64,000 bases of DNA, from the NCBI GenBank assembly GCA_022747635.1, contig JAKTNV010000235.1:186001-250000 (forward strand), read 5' to 3'. Position 1 is the first letter of the stretch. Every line of letters begins with the position of its first letter. Made by a program: the position numbers and the translations under genes. Source of the DNA: Hetaerina americana. Its lineage: Eukaryota; Arthropoda; Insecta; Odonata; Calopterygidae. A model generated the notes under the pieces. The model had not been told where the DNA came from, ran no database searches, and saw only the letters and a list, made by a program, of their open reading frames with translations. Of the stretch, positions 39,951-54,279 are shown in pieces.

Positions 39951-41650
39951 CCCGGGACTGCGGCTGGAAAACTTTATGCTTGCAAAAAATACGTATAAAT
40001 GATACCATTTTCTCAAAAGCGACCGTTTTGAATGGTAAAGAAAGAACAAATTTTCATTTGATGAATGAAAAGCTTTTAAAAAAGCACTTGGAAGAAAAAT
40101 TTAGACAAGAATTGATTCGCGAAATTTTTCACGCCGGGACTGCGGAGGAAAATTATTATGTTTAAAAAATAAGTATATTAACGAAACTTTTATAACAGCG
40201 ACTGCCTTGAAAGGAAGGGAGGCCACAAAATATTCATTCAATGAATTTTAAGCTTTAAAAAACCGCTGAGGTAAAAACTAAACGCCACAATTGAATCACA
40301 AAATTTCTCATCCCGATACTGCGGATGAAAAATTTTGTTTGCAAGAAATACGTATGAATACGAAAATTTTCTCAATAACTGCCGTTCGGAAGTGAAAAGA
40401 GTCACACAAATTTACAATTAAAACTAACAGGCTTTCTAAAAAACCCTCGGGGGAACAACGAAACGAATCGCTTGAATCACGAAATTTCTCATCCCGGGAC
40501 TGCGGCTGGAAAACGTTATGCTTGCAAGAAATACGTATAAATGATACCTTTTTCTCAAAAATGACCATTTTGAATGGTAAAGAAAAAACAAATTTTCTTT
40601 TGATGAATGAAAAGCTTTTAAAAAAGCACTTGGAAGAAAAACACGAAATTTGATTCGCGGAATTTTTCATCCCGGGACTGCGGAGGAAAATTAATATGTT
40701 TAAAAAATAAGTATATTAACGAAACTTTCATAACAGCGACTGCCTTTAAAGGAAGAGAGACGACCAAATATTCATTCAATGAATTTTAAGCTTTAAAAAA
40801 CCGCTGAGGTAAAAACTAAACGACACAATTGAATCACAAAATTTCTCATCCCGGTACTGCGGATATAAAATTTTATGTTTTTCAAGAAATACGTTTAAAT
40901 ACGAAAATTTTCTTAATAACTGCCGTTTGGAAATGAAAAGAGTCAAACAAATTTACAATTAAAACTAACAGGCTTTCAAAAAAACCTTCGGGGGAGCAAC
41001 TAAAAGAGTCGCTTTAATCACGAAATTTCTAATCCCGGGACAGCGGCTGGAAAACGTTATGCTTGCAAGAAATACGTATAAATGATACCATTTTCTCAAA
41101 AACGACCGTTTTGGATGGAAAAGAAAGAACAAATTTTCATTGGATGAATGAAAAGCTTTTTAGAAAAATACTTGGAAGAAAAACTTACACGAAAAATGAT
41201 TCACGAAATTTCTCATCCCGGGACTGCGGAGGAAAATTATTATGTTTAAAAAGTACTTATATTAACGAAACTTTCATAACAGCGACTGCCTTTAAAGGAA
41301 GAGAGGCGACCAAATATTCATTCAATGATTTTTAAACTTTAAAAAACCACTGAGGTACAAACTAAACGCAACAATTGAATCACAAAATTTCTCATCCCGG
41401 TACTGCGGATGAAAAATTTTGTTTGCAAGAAATACGTTTAAATACTAAAATTTTCTCAATAACTGCCGTTTGGAAATGAAAAGAGTCAAACAAATTTACA
41501 ATTAAAACTATCAGGCTTTCAAAAAAACCCTCGGGGGAACAACTAAACGAGTCGCTTGAATCACGAAATTTCTTATCCCTGGACTGCGGCTGGAAAACTT
41601 TATGCTAGCAGGAAATACGTATAAATGATACCATTTTCTCAAAAACGACC
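39951..41650 (+). repeat. Block repeated at 2,166 bp, copy 2
   Basis: Near-identical to 42117-43815, offset 2,166 bp (four trimers). Shared private marks are GAAATTTGATTCGCGG, GAGAGACGACC, the ACAGCGG box, AACCACTGAGG and TATGCTAGCAGG. A one-base insertion in the A at about 41,160 (GCTTTTTAG) is seen only in this copy. Confidence 0.8.
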
Positions 41651-41814
41651 GTTTTGGATGGTAAAGAAAGAACAAATTTTCATTGGATGAATGAAAAGCT
41701 TTTAGAAAAATACTTGGAAGAAAAACTTAAACGAAAAATGATTCACGAAATTTCTCATCCCGGGACTGCGGAGGAAAATTATTATGTTTAAAAAGTACGT
41801 ATATTAACGAAACT

Positions 41815-42100
41815 TTTATAACAGCGGCTGCTTTGAAAGGAAAAGAGACGTACAAATATTCATTCAATGAATTTTAAGCTTAAAAAACCGCTGATGTACT
41901 AAACGCCACAATTGAATCACAAAATTTCTCATCCCGGTACTGCGGATGAAAAATTTTATGTTAGCAAGAAATACGTTTAAATACGAAAATTTTCTTAATA
42001 ACTGCCGTTTGGAAATGAAAAGAGTCAAACTAATTTACAATTAAAACTAACAGGCTTTTAAAAAAAACCCTCGTGGGAACCACCATACGAGTCGCTTGAA
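41815..42100 (+). repeat. Family 1-like patch inside family 2
   Basis: Carries GGAAAAGAGACG, CCGCTGATGTACTAAACGCC, ATGTTAGCAAG and CCTCGTGGGAACCACC, all family 1 marks. A very similar segment lies at about 55,390-55,660. The family 2 pattern resumes at the A box at 42,117. Confidence 0.65.
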
Positions 42101-42116
42101 TCACGAAATTTCTCAT

Positions 42117-43815
42117 CCCGGGACTGCGGCTGGAAAACTTTATGCTTGCAAAAAATACGTATAAATGATACCATTTTCTCAAAAGCGACCGTTTTGAATG
42201 GTAAAGAAAGAACAAATTTTCATTTGATGAATGAAAAGCTTTTAAAAAAGCACTTGGAAGAAAAATTTAGACAAGAATTGATTCGCGAAATTTTTCACGC
42301 CGGGACTGGGGAGGAAAATTATTATGTTTAAAAAATAAGTATATTAACGAAACTTTTATAACAGCGACTGCCTTGAAAGGAAGGGAGGCCACAAAATATT
42401 CATTCAATGAATTTTAAGCTTTAAAAAACCGCTGAGGTAAAAACTAAACGCCACAATTGAATCACAAAATTTCTCATCCCGGTACTGCGGATGAAAAATT
42501 TTGTTTGCAAGAAATACGTATGAATACGAAAATTTTCTCAATAACTGCCGTTCGGAAGTGAAAAGAGTCACACAAATTTACAATTAAAACTAACAGGCTT
42601 TCTAAAAAACCCTCGGGGGAACAACGAAACGAATCGCTTGAATCACGAAATTTCTCATCCCGGGACTGCGGCTGGAAAACGTTATGCTTGCAAGAAATAC
42701 GTATAAATGATACCTTTTTCTCAAAAATGACCATTTTGAATGGTAAAGAAAAAACAAATTTTCTTTTGATGAATGAAAAGCTTTTAAAAAAGCACTTGGA
42801 AGAAAAACACGAAATTTGATTCGCGGAATTTTTCATCCCGGGACTGCGGAGGAAAATTAATATGTTTAAAAAATAAGTATATTAACGAAACTTTCATAAC
42901 AGCGACTGCCTTTAAAGGAAGAGAGACGACCAAATATTCATTCAATGAATTTTAAGCTTTAAAAAACCGCTGAGGTAAAAACTAAACGACACAATTGAAT
43001 CACAAAATTTCTCATCCCGGTACTGCGGATATAAAATTTTATGTTTTTCAAGAAATACGTTTAAATACGAAAATTTTCTTAATAACTGCCGTTTGGAAAT
43101 GAAAAGAGTCAAACAAATTTACAATTAAAACTAACAGGCTTTCAAAAAAACCTTCGGGGGAACAACTAAAAGAGTCGCTTTAATCACGAAATTTCTAATC
43201 CCGGGACAGCGGCTGGAAAACGTTATGCTTGCAAGAAATACGTATAAATGATACCATTTTCTCAAAAACGACCGTTTTGGATGGTAAAGAAAGAACAAAT
43301 TTTCATTGGATGAATGAAAAGCTTTTAGAAAAATACTTGGAAGAAAAACTTACACGAAAAATGATTCACGAAATTTCTCATCCCGGGACTGCGGAGGAAA
43401 ATTATTATGTTTAAAAAGTACTTATATTAACGAAACTTTCATAACAGCGACTGCCTTTAAAGGAAGAGAGGCGACCAAATATTCATTCAATGATTTTTAA
43501 ACTTTAAAAAACCACTGAGGTACAAACTAAACGCAACAATTGAATCACAAAATTTCTCATCCCGGTACTGCGGATGAAAAATTTTGTTTGCAAGAAATAC
43601 GTTTAAATACTAAAATTTTCTCAATAACTGCCGTTTGGAAATGAAAAGAGTCAAACAAATTTACAATTAAAACTATCAGGCTTTCAAAAAAACCCTCGGG
43701 GGAACAACTAAACGAGTCGCTTGAATCACGAAATTTCTTATCCCTGGACTGCGGCTGGAAAACTTTATGCTAGCAGGAAATACGTATAAATGATACCATT
43801 TTCTCAAAAACGACC
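42117..43815 (+). repeat. Block repeated at 2,166 bp, copy 3
   Basis: Counterpart of 39951-41650. Similarity ends where the A monomer reads TTTTGAATGG here against TTTTGGATGG in the other copy, and begins at the A box at 42,117. Confidence 0.8.
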
Positions 43816-46800
43816 GTTTTGAATGGTAAAGAAAGAACAAATTTTCATTTGATGAATGAAGAGCTTTTAAAAAAGCACTTGGTAGAAAAACTTACACGAA
43901 TATTCATTCACAAAATTTCTCATCCCGAATCTGCGGAGGAAAATTATTATGTTTAATAAGTACGTATATTAACGAAACTTTTATTAAAGCTAATGCTTTG
44001 AAAGGAAGGGAGGCAACAAAATATTCATTCAATGAATTTTAATCTTTAAAAAACCGCTGAGGTAAAAACTAAACGCAACAATTAAATCACAAAATTTCTC
44101 ATCCCGGTACTGCGGATGAAAAATTTTGTTTGCAAGAAATACGTATGAATACGAAAATTTTCTCAATAACTGCCGTTCGGAAGTGAAAAGAGTCACACAA
44201 ATTTACAATTAAAACTAACAGGCTTTCAAAAAAACCCTCGGGGAACAACGAAACGAATCGCTTGAATCACGAAATTTCTCATCCCGGGACTGCGGCTGGA
44301 AAACGTTATGCTTGCAAGAAATACGTATAAATGATACCTTTTTCTCAAAAACGACCATTTTGAATGGTAAAGAAAGAAAAAATTTTCATTTGATGAATGA
44401 AAAGCTTTTAAAAAAGCACTTGGAAGAAAAACACGAAAATTGATTCGCGGAATTTTTCATCCCGGGACTGCGGAGGAAAATTATTATGTTTAAAAAATAA
44501 GTATATTAACGAAACTTTCATAACAGCGACTGCCTTCAAAGGAAGAGAGGCGACCAAATATTCATTCAATGAATTTTAAGCTTTAAAAAACCGCTGAGGT
44601 AAAAACTAAACGACACAATTGAATCACAAAATTTCTCATCCCGGTACTGCGGATATAAAATTTTATGTTTTTCAAGAAATACGTTTAAATACAAAAATTT
44701 TCTTAATAACTGCCGTTTGGAAATGAAAAGAGTCAAACAAATTTACATTTAAAACTAACAGGCTTTCAAAAAAACCTTCGGGGGAAAAACTAAAAGAGTC
44801 GCTTTAATCACGAAATTACTAATCCCGGGACTGCGGCCGGAAAACCTTATGCTTGCAAGAAATACGTATAAATGATACCATTTTCTCAAAAACGACCGTT
44901 TTGGATGGTAAAGAAAGAACAAATTTTCATTGGAGGAATGAAAAGCTTTTAGAAAAATACTTGGAAGAAAAACTTAAACGAAAAATGATTCACGAAATTT
45001 CTCATCCCAGGAATGCGGAGGAAAATTATTATGTTTAAAAAGTACGTATATTAACGAAACTTTCATAACAGCAACTGCTTTAAAAGGAAGGGAGGCAACC
45101 AAGTATTCATTTAATGAATTTTAAGATTTAAAAAACCGCTGAGGTAAAACCTAAACGCCACAACTCAATCACAAAATTTCTCATCCCGGTACTGCGGATG
45201 AAAAATTTTATGTTTGCAAGAAATACGTTTGAATACGAAAGTTTCCCCAATAACTGCCGTTTGGAAATGTAAAGAAAAAAACAAATTTACAACTGAAACT
45301 AACAGTCTTTATAAAAAACCCTCGGGGGAACAACTAAACGAGTCGCTTGAATCACGAAATTTCTCATCCCGGGACTGCGGCTGGAAAACTTTATGCTTGC
45401 AAAAAATACGTATAAATGATACCATTTTCTCTAAAGCGACCGTTTTGAATGGTAAAGAAAGAACAAATTTTCATTTGATGAATGAAAAGCTTTTAAAAAA
45501 GCACTTGGAAGAAAAATTTTGACAAGAATTGATTCGCGAAATTTTTCACGCCGGGACTGCGGAGGAAAATTATTATGTTTAAAAAATAAGTATATTAACG
45601 AAACTTTTATAACAGCGACTGCCTTTAAAGGAAGAGAGGCCACAAAATATTCATTCAATGAATTTTAAGCTTTAAAAAACCGCTGAGGTAAAAACTAAAC
45701 GCCACAATTCAATCACAAAATTTCTCATCCCAGTACTGCGGATGAAAAATTTTGTTTGCAAGAAAAACATCTGAATACGAAAATTTGCTCAATAACTGCC
45801 GTTGGGAAATGAAAACAGTCACACAAATTTACAATTAAAACTTACAGACTTTCAGAAAAACCCTCGGGGGAACAACTAAACGAGTCGCTTGAATCACGAA
45901 ATTTCTCATCCCGGAACTGCGGCTGGAAAACGTTATGCTTGCAAGAAATACGTATAAATGATTCAATTTTCTCAAAAACGACCGTTTTGAATGGTAAAGA
46001 AAGAACAAATTTTCATTTGATGAATGAAAAGCTTTTAAAAAAGCACTTGGAAGAAAAACACGAAAATTGATTCGCGAAATTTTTAATCCCGGGACAGCGG
46101 AGGAAAATTTTTATGTTTAAAAAATAAGTATATTAACGAAACTTTCATAACAGCGACTGCCTTTAAAGGAAGAGAGGCGACCAAATATTCATTCAATGAA
46201 TTTTAAGCTTTAAAAAACCGCTGAGGTAAAAACTAAACGCCACAATTGAATCACAAAATTTCTCATCCCGATACTGCGGATGAAAAATTTTATGTTAGCA
46301 AGAAATACGTTTAAATACGAAAATTTTCTTAATAACTGCCGTTTGGAAATGAAAAGAGTCAAACAAATTTACAATTAAAACTAACAGGCTTTTGAAAAAA
46401 ACCCTCGTGGGAACCACCATACGAGTCGCTTGAATCACAAAATTTCTCATCCCGGGACTGCGGCTGGAAAACTTTATGCTTTTAAGAAATACGTATAAAT
46501 GATACCATTTTCAAAAAAACGACCGTTTTGAAAGGTAAAGAAAGGAACCAATTTTCATTTGATGAATAAAGAGCCTTTAAAAAAGCACTTGGAAGAAAAA
46601 CTTACACGAAAATTGATTCGAGAAATTTCTCATCCCGAATCTGCGGAGGAAAATTATTATGTATAAAAAATACGTATATTAACGAAACTTTTATAACAGC
46701 GGCTGCTTTGAAAGGAAAAGAGGCGACCAAATATTCATTCAATGAATTTTAAGCTTAAAAAACCGCTGATGTACTAAACGCAACAATTGAATCGCAAAAT

Positions 46801-49707
46801 TTCTCATCCCGGTACTGCGGATGAAAAATTTTATGTTAGCAAGAAATACGTTTAAATACGAAAATTTTCTTAATAACTGCCGTTTGGAAATGAAAAGAGT
46901 CAAACAAATTTACAATTAAAACTAACAGGCTAATAAAAAAAACCCTCGTGGGAACCACCATACGAGTCGCTTGAATCACAAAATTTCTCATCCCGGGACT
47001 GCGGCTGGAAAACTTTATGCTTTTAAGAAATACGTATAAATGATACCATTTTCAAAAAAACGACCGTTTTGAAAGGTAAAGAAAGGAACAAATTTTCATT
47101 TGATGAATAAAGAGCCTTTAAAAAAGCACTTGGAAGAAAAACTTACACGAAAATTGATTCGAGAAATTTCTCATCCCGGGACTGCGGAGGAAAATTATTA
47201 TGTATAATAAGTTCGTATATTAACGAAACTTTTATAACAGCTAATGCTTTGAAAGGAAGGGAGGCAACAAAATATTCATTCAATGAATTTTAAGCTTTAA
47301 AAAACCGCTGAGGTAAAAACTAAACGCAACAATTAAATCACAAAATTTCTCATCCCGGTACTGCGGATGAAAAATTTTGTTTGCAAGAAATACGTATGAA
47401 TACGAAAATTTTCTCAATAACTGCCGTTTGGAAGTGAAAAGTGTCACACAAATTTACAATTAAAACTAACAGGCTTTCAAAAAAAACCCTCGGGGGAACA
47501 ACGAAACGAGTCGCTTGAATCACGAAATTTCTCATCCCGGGACTGCGGCTGGAAAACTTTATGCTTGCAAGAAATACGTATAAATGATACCATTTTCTCA
47601 AAAACGACCGTTTTGACTGGTAAAAAAAGAACAAATTTTCATTTGATGAATGAAAAACTTTTAAAAAAGCACTTGGAAGAAAAATTTAGAGAACAATTAA
47701 TTCGCGAAATTTTTCATCCCGGGACTGCGGACGAAAATTATTATGTTTAAAAAATAAGTATATTAACGAAACTTTCATAACAGCGACTGCCTTTAAAGGA
47801 AGAGAGGCGACCAAATAATAATTCAATGATTTTTAAACTTTAACATACCGCTGAGGTAAAAACTAAACGCCACAATTGAATCACAAAATTTCTCATCCCG
47901 GTACTGCGGATGAAAATTTTATGTTTGCAGAGAATACGTTTAAATACGAAATTTTCTTAATAACTGCCGTTTGGAAATGAAAAGAGTCAAACAAATTTAC
48001 AATGAAAAATAACAGGCTTTCAAAAAAACCTTCGGGGGAACAACTAGAAGAGTCGCTTTAATCACGAAATTTCTAATCCCGGGACTGCGGCTGGAAAACG
48101 TTATGCTTGCAAGAAATACGTATCAATGATACCATTTTCTCAAAAACGACCGTTTTGATTGGTAAAAAAAGAACAAATTTTCATTTGATGAATGAAAAAC
48201 TTTTAAAAAAGCACTTGGAAGAAAAATTTAGAGAACAATTAATTCGCGAAATTTTTCATCACGGGACTGCGGACGAAAATTATTATGTTTAAAAAATAAG
48301 TATATTAACGAAACTTTCATAACAGCGACTGCCTTTAAAGGAAGAGAGGCGACCAAATAATAATTCAATGATTTTTAAACTTTAAAAAACCGCTGAGGCA
48401 AAAAACTAAACGCAACAATTGAATCGTAAAATTTCTCATCCCGGTACTGCGGATGAAAAATTTTATGTTTGCAAGAAATACGTTTGAATACGAAAGTTTC
48501 CCCAATAACTGCCGTTTGGAAATGTAAAGAGTAAAACAAATATACAACTGAAACTAACAGTCTTTATAAAAAACCCTCGGGGGAACAAGTAAACAAGTCG
48601 CTTGAATCACGAAATTTCTCATCCCGGGACTGCGGCTGGAAAAGTTTATGCTTGCAAAAAATACGTATAAATGATACCATTTTCAAAAAAACGACCGTTT
48701 TGAAAGGTAAAGAAAGGAACAAATTTTCATTTGATAAATAAAGAGCTTTTAAAAAAGCACTTGGTAGAAAAACTCACACGACAATTCATTCGCGTAATTT
48801 CTCATCCCGAATCTGCGGAGGAAAATTATTATGTATAAAAAATACGTATATATACGAAACTTTTATAACAGCGGCTGCTTTGAAAGGAAGGGAGGCAACA
48901 AAATATTCATTCAATGAATTTTAAGCTTTAAAAAACCGCTGAGGTAAAAACTAAACGCAACAATTAAATAACAAAATTTCTTATCCCGGTACTGCGGATG
49001 AAAAATTTTGTTTGCAAGAAATACGTATGAAAACGAAAATTTTCTCAATAACTGCCGTTTGGAAATGAAAAGAGTCAAACAAATTTACAATATAAACTAA
49101 CAGGCTTTCAAAAAAACCTTCGGGGGAACAACGAAACGAGTCGCTTGAATCACGAAATTTCTCATCCCGGGACTGCGGCTGGAAAACTTTATGCTTGCAA
49201 GAAATACGTATAAATGATACCATTTTCTCAAAAACGACCGTTTTGATTGGTAAAAAAAGAACAAATTTTCATTTGATGAATGAAAAACTTTTAAAAAAGC
49301 ACTTGGAAGAAAAATTTAGAGAACAATTAATTCGCGAAATTTTTCATCCCGGGACTGCGGACGAAAATTATTATGTTTAAAAAATAAGCATATTAACGAA
49401 ACTTTCATAACAGCGACTGCCTTTAAAGGAAGAGAGGCCACCAAATAATAATTCAATGATTTTTAAACTTTAAAATACCGCTGAGGTAAAAACTAAACGC
49501 CACAATTGAATCACAATATTTCTCATCCCGGTACTGCGGATGAAAATTTTATGTTGGCAGAGAATACGTTTAAATACGAAATTTTCTTAATAACTGCCGT
49601 TTGGAAATGAAAAGAGTCAAACAAATTTACAATGACAACTAACAGGCTTTCAAAAAAACCTTCGGGGGAACAACTAGAAGAGTCGCTTTAATCACGAAAT
49701 TTCTAAT

Positions 49708-52000
49708 CCCGGGACTGCGGCTGGAAAACGTTATGCTTGCAAGAAATACGTATAAATGATACCATTTTCAAAAAAACGACCGTTTCGAAAGGTAAAGTAA
49801 GGAACAAATTTTCATTTGATGAATGAAGAGTTTTTAAAAAAGCACTTGGAAGAAAAACTTACACGACAATTGATTCGCGAAATTTCTCATCCCGGGACTG
49901 CTGAGGAAAATTATTATATTTAAAAAATACGTATATTAACGAAACTTTTCTAACAGCGACTGCTTTGAAAGAAAGAGAGGTGACCAAATATTCATTCAAT
50001 GAATTTTAAGCTTTAAAAAACCGCTGAGGCAAAAAACTAAACGCAACAATTGAATCGCAAAATTTCTCATCCCGGTACTGCGGATGAAAAATTTTATGTT
50101 TGCAAGAAATACGTTTGAATACGAAAGTTTCCCCAAAAACTGCCGTTTGGAAATGTAAAGAGTAAAACAAATATACAACTGAAACTAACAGTCTTTATAA
50201 AAACCCTTGGGGGAACAACTAAACAAGTCGCTTGAATCACGAAATTTCTCATCCCGGGACTGCGGCTGGAAAAGTTTATGCTTGCAAAAAATACGTATAA
50301 ATGATACCATTTTCTCAAAAGCGACCGTTTCGAATGGTAAAGAAAGAACAAATTTTCATTTGATGAATGAAAAGCTTTTTAAAAAACCCCTTGGAAGAAA
50401 AATACGAAAATTGATTCGCGAAATTTTTCATCCCGGGACTGCGGAGGAAAATTTTTATGTTTAAAAAATCAGTATATTAACGAAACTTTCATAACAGCGA
50501 CTGCCTTTAAAGGAAGAGAGGCGACCAAATATTCATTCAATGAACTTTAAGCTTTAAAAAACCGCTGAGGTAAAAACTAAACGCCACAATTGAATCACAA
50601 AATTTCTCATCCCGGTACTGCGGATATAAAATTTTATGTTTTTCAAGAAATACGTTTTAATACGAAAATTTTCTTAATAACTGCCGTTTGGAAATGAATA
50701 AAGTCAAACAAATTTACAATTAAAACTAACAGGCTTTTAAAAAAAACCCTCGTGGGAACAACCATACGAGTCGCTTGAATCACAAAATTTCTCATCCCGG
50801 GATTGCGGCTGGAAAACTTTATGCTTGCAAGAAATACGTATAAATGATACCGTTTTCAAAAAAACGACCGTTTTGAAAGGTAAAGAAAGGAACAAATTTT
50901 CATTTGATGAATAAAGAGCCTTTAAAAAAGCACTTGGAAGAAAAACTTACACGGAAATTGATTCGCGAAATTTCTCATCCCGGGACTGCGGAGGAAAATT
51001 ATTATGTAAAATAAGTACGTATATTAACGAAACTTGTATAACAGCTAATGCTTTGAAAGGAAGGGAGGCAACAAAATATTCATTCAATGAATTTTAAGCT
51101 TTAAAAAACCGCTGAGGTAAAAACTAAACGCAACAATTAAATCACAAAATTTCTCATCCCGGTACTGCGGATGAAAAATTTTGTTTGCAAGAAATACGTA
51201 TGAATACGAAAATTTTCTCAATAACTGCCGTTTGGGAGTGAAAAGTGTCACACAAATTTACAATTAAAACTAACAGGCTTTCAAAAAAACCCTCGGGGGA
51301 ACAACGAAACGAGTCGCTTGATACACGAAATTTCTCATCCCGGGACTGCGGCTGGAAAACTTTATGCTTGCAAGAAATACGTATAAATGATACCATTTTC
51401 TCAAAAACGACCGTTTTGATTGGTAAAAAAAGAACAAATTTTCATTTGATGAATGAAAAACTTTTAAAAAAGCACTTGGAAGAAAAATTTAGAGAACAAT
51501 TAATTCGCGAAATTTTTCATCCCGGGACTGCGGACGATAATTATTATGTTTAAAAAATAAGTATATTAACGAAACTTTCATAACAGCGACTGCCTTTAAA
51601 GGAAGAGAGGCGACCAAATAATAATTTAATGATTTTTAAACTTTAAAAAACCGCTGAGGCAAAAAACTAAACGCAACAATTGAATCGCAAAATTTCTCAT
51701 CCCGGTACTGCGGATGAAAAATTTTATGTTTGCAAGAAATACGTTTGAATACGAAAGTTTCCCCAATAACTGCCGTTTGGAAATGTAAAGAGTAAAACAA
51801 ATATACAACTGAAACTAACAGTCTTTATAAAAAACCCTCGGGGGAACAACTAAACAAGTCGCTTGAATCACGAAATTTCTCATCCCGGGACTGCGGCTGG
51901 AAAAGTTTGTGCTTGCAAAAAATACGTATAAATGATACCATTTTCAAAAAAACGACCGTTTTGAAAGGTAAAGAAAGGAACAAATTTTCATTTGATGAAT
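49708..52000 (+). repeat. Family 1 superrepeat segment, 7.06-kb-offset copy
   Basis: Collinear with 56770-59050 at an offset of 7,062 bp (13 trimers): GTTTCGAAAGGTAAAG, the TTCGAATGGTAAAG A, ATCAGTATATT B, GTAAAATAAGTACG B, GATTGG A and CTGAGGCAAAAAAC occur in the same order. It diverges at the B near 52,070, which has CCCGAACTTTCGG. Confidence 0.7.
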
Positions 52001-54279
52001 GAAAAGCTTTTAGAAAAGCACTTGGAAGAAAAACTTACACGACAATTGATTCGCGAAATTTCTTATCCCGAACTTTCGGAGGAAAATTATTATGTTTAAT
52101 AAGTACGTATAATAACGAAACTTTTAGAACAGCTAATGCTTTGAAAGGAAGAGAGGCGACCAAATATTCATTCAATGAATTTTAAGCTTTAAAAAACCGC
52201 TGAGGTAAAAACTAAACGCAACAATTAAATCACAAAATTTCTTATCCCGGTACTGCGGATGAAAAATTTTGTTTGCAAGAAATACGTATGAATACGAAAA
52301 TTTTCTTAATAACTGCGGTTTGGAAATGAAAAGAGTCAAACAAATTTACAATATAAACTAACAGGCTTTCAAAAAAACCTTCGGGGGAACAACTAAAAGA
52401 GTCGCTTAAGTCACGAAATTTCTAATCCCGGGACTGCGGCTGGAAAACGTTATGCTTGCAAGAAACTCGTAAAAATGATACCATTTTCTCAAAAACGACC
52501 GTTTTGAAAAGTTAAGAAAGGAACAAATTTTCATTTGATAAATGAAGAGCTTTTAAAAAAGCACTTGGTAGAAAAACTCACACGACAATTCATTCGCGTA
52601 ATTTCTCATCCCGAATCTGCGGAGGAAAACTATTATGTAAAAAAATACGTATATATACGAAACTTTTATAACAGCGGCTGCTTTGAAAGGAAGGGAGGCA
52701 ACAAAATATTCATTCAATGAACTTTAAGCTTTAAAAAACCGCTGAGGTAAAAACTAAACGCCACAATTGAATCACAAAATTTCTCATCCCCGGTACTGCG
52801 GATATAAAATTTTATGTTTTTCAAGAAATACGTTTAAATACGAAAATTTTCTTAATAACTACCGTTTGGAAATGAAAAGAGTCAAACAAATTTACAATAT
52901 AAACTAACAGGCTTTCAAAAAAACCTTCGGGGGAACAACTAAAAGAGTCGCTTAAATCACGAAATTTCTAATCCCGGGACTGCGGCTGGAAAACGTTCTG
53001 CTTGCAAGAAATTCGTAAAAATGATACCATTTTCTCAAAAACGACCGTTTTGAAAAGTTAAGAAAGGAACAAATTTTTATTTGATAAATGAAGAGCTTTT
53101 AAAAAAGCACTTGGTAGAAAAACTCACACGACAATTCATTCGCGTAATTTCTCATCCCGAATCTGCGGAGGAAAATTATTATGTATAAAAAATACGTATA
53201 TATACGAAACTTTTATAACAGCGGCTGCTTTGAAAGGAAAAGAGGCGACCAAATATTCATTCAATGAATTTTAAGCTTTAAAAAACCGCTGATTTACTAA
53301 ACGCCACAATTGAATCACAAAATTTCTCATCCCGGTACTGCGGATGAAAAATTTTATGTTAGCAAGAAATACGTTTAAATACGAAAATTTTCTTAATTAC
53401 TGCCGTTTGGAAATGAAAAGAGTCAAACAAATTTACAATTAAAACTAACAGGCTTTTAAAAAAAACCCTCGTGGGAACAACCATACGAGTCGCTTGAATC
53501 ACAAAATTTCTCATCCCGGGACTGCGGCTGGAAAACTTTATGCTTGCAAGAAATACGTATAAATGATACCATTTTCAAAAAAACGACCGTTTTGAAAGGT
53601 AAAGAAAGGAACAAATTTTCATTTGATAAATAAAGAGCCTTTAAAAAAGCACTTGGAAGAAAAACTTACACGGAAATTGATTCGCGAAATTTCTCATCCC
53701 GGGACTGCGGAGGAAAATTATTATGTATAATAAGTACGTATATTAACGAAACTTTTATAACAGCTAATGCTTTGAAAGGAAGGGAGGCAACAAAATATTC
53801 ATTCAATCATTTTAAGCTTTAAAAAACCGCTTAGGTAAAAACTAAACGCAACAATTAAATACCAAAATTTCTCATCCCGGTACTGCGGATGAAAAATTTT
53901 GTTTGCAAGAAATTAGTATGAATACGAAAATTTTCTCAATAACCGCCGTTTGGGAGTGAAAAGTGTCACACAAATTTACAATTAAAACTAACAGGCTTTC
54001 AAAAAAACCCTCGGGGGAACAACTAAACGAGTCGCTTGAATCACGAAATTTTTTATCCCGGGACTGCGGCTAGAAAACGTTATGCTTGCAAGAAGTACGT
54101 ATAAATGATACCATTTTCTCAAATACGACCGTTTTGAATGCTAAAGAAAGAACAAATTTTCATTTGATGAATGAAAAGCTTTTAGAAAAGCACTTGGAAG
54201 AAAAACTTACACGACAATTGATTCGCGAAATTTCTTATCCCGAACTTTCGGAGGAAAATTATTATGTTTAATAAGTACG

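Larger units (their letters stand above)
7670..46200 (+). repeat. Central family 2 block
   Basis: Trimers here carry variants that are rare or absent in the flanks: TTGGATGGTAAAG or GACCATTTTGAATGG in A, TTGTAAGAAAAACTTACACG in A, CACGCCGGG in the B box, CCCAGTACTGCGG in some C boxes and GTTCGGAAGTG in C. Sub-blocks differ: 7.7-13 kb has the A/C hybrid, 13-27 kb has the CGCCGACGAAAAAC B tails and the GCGCCTGG A box, and 30-46 kb has AATGTAAAGAAAAAAAC in C. Both block limits are approximate. Confidence 0.7.
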
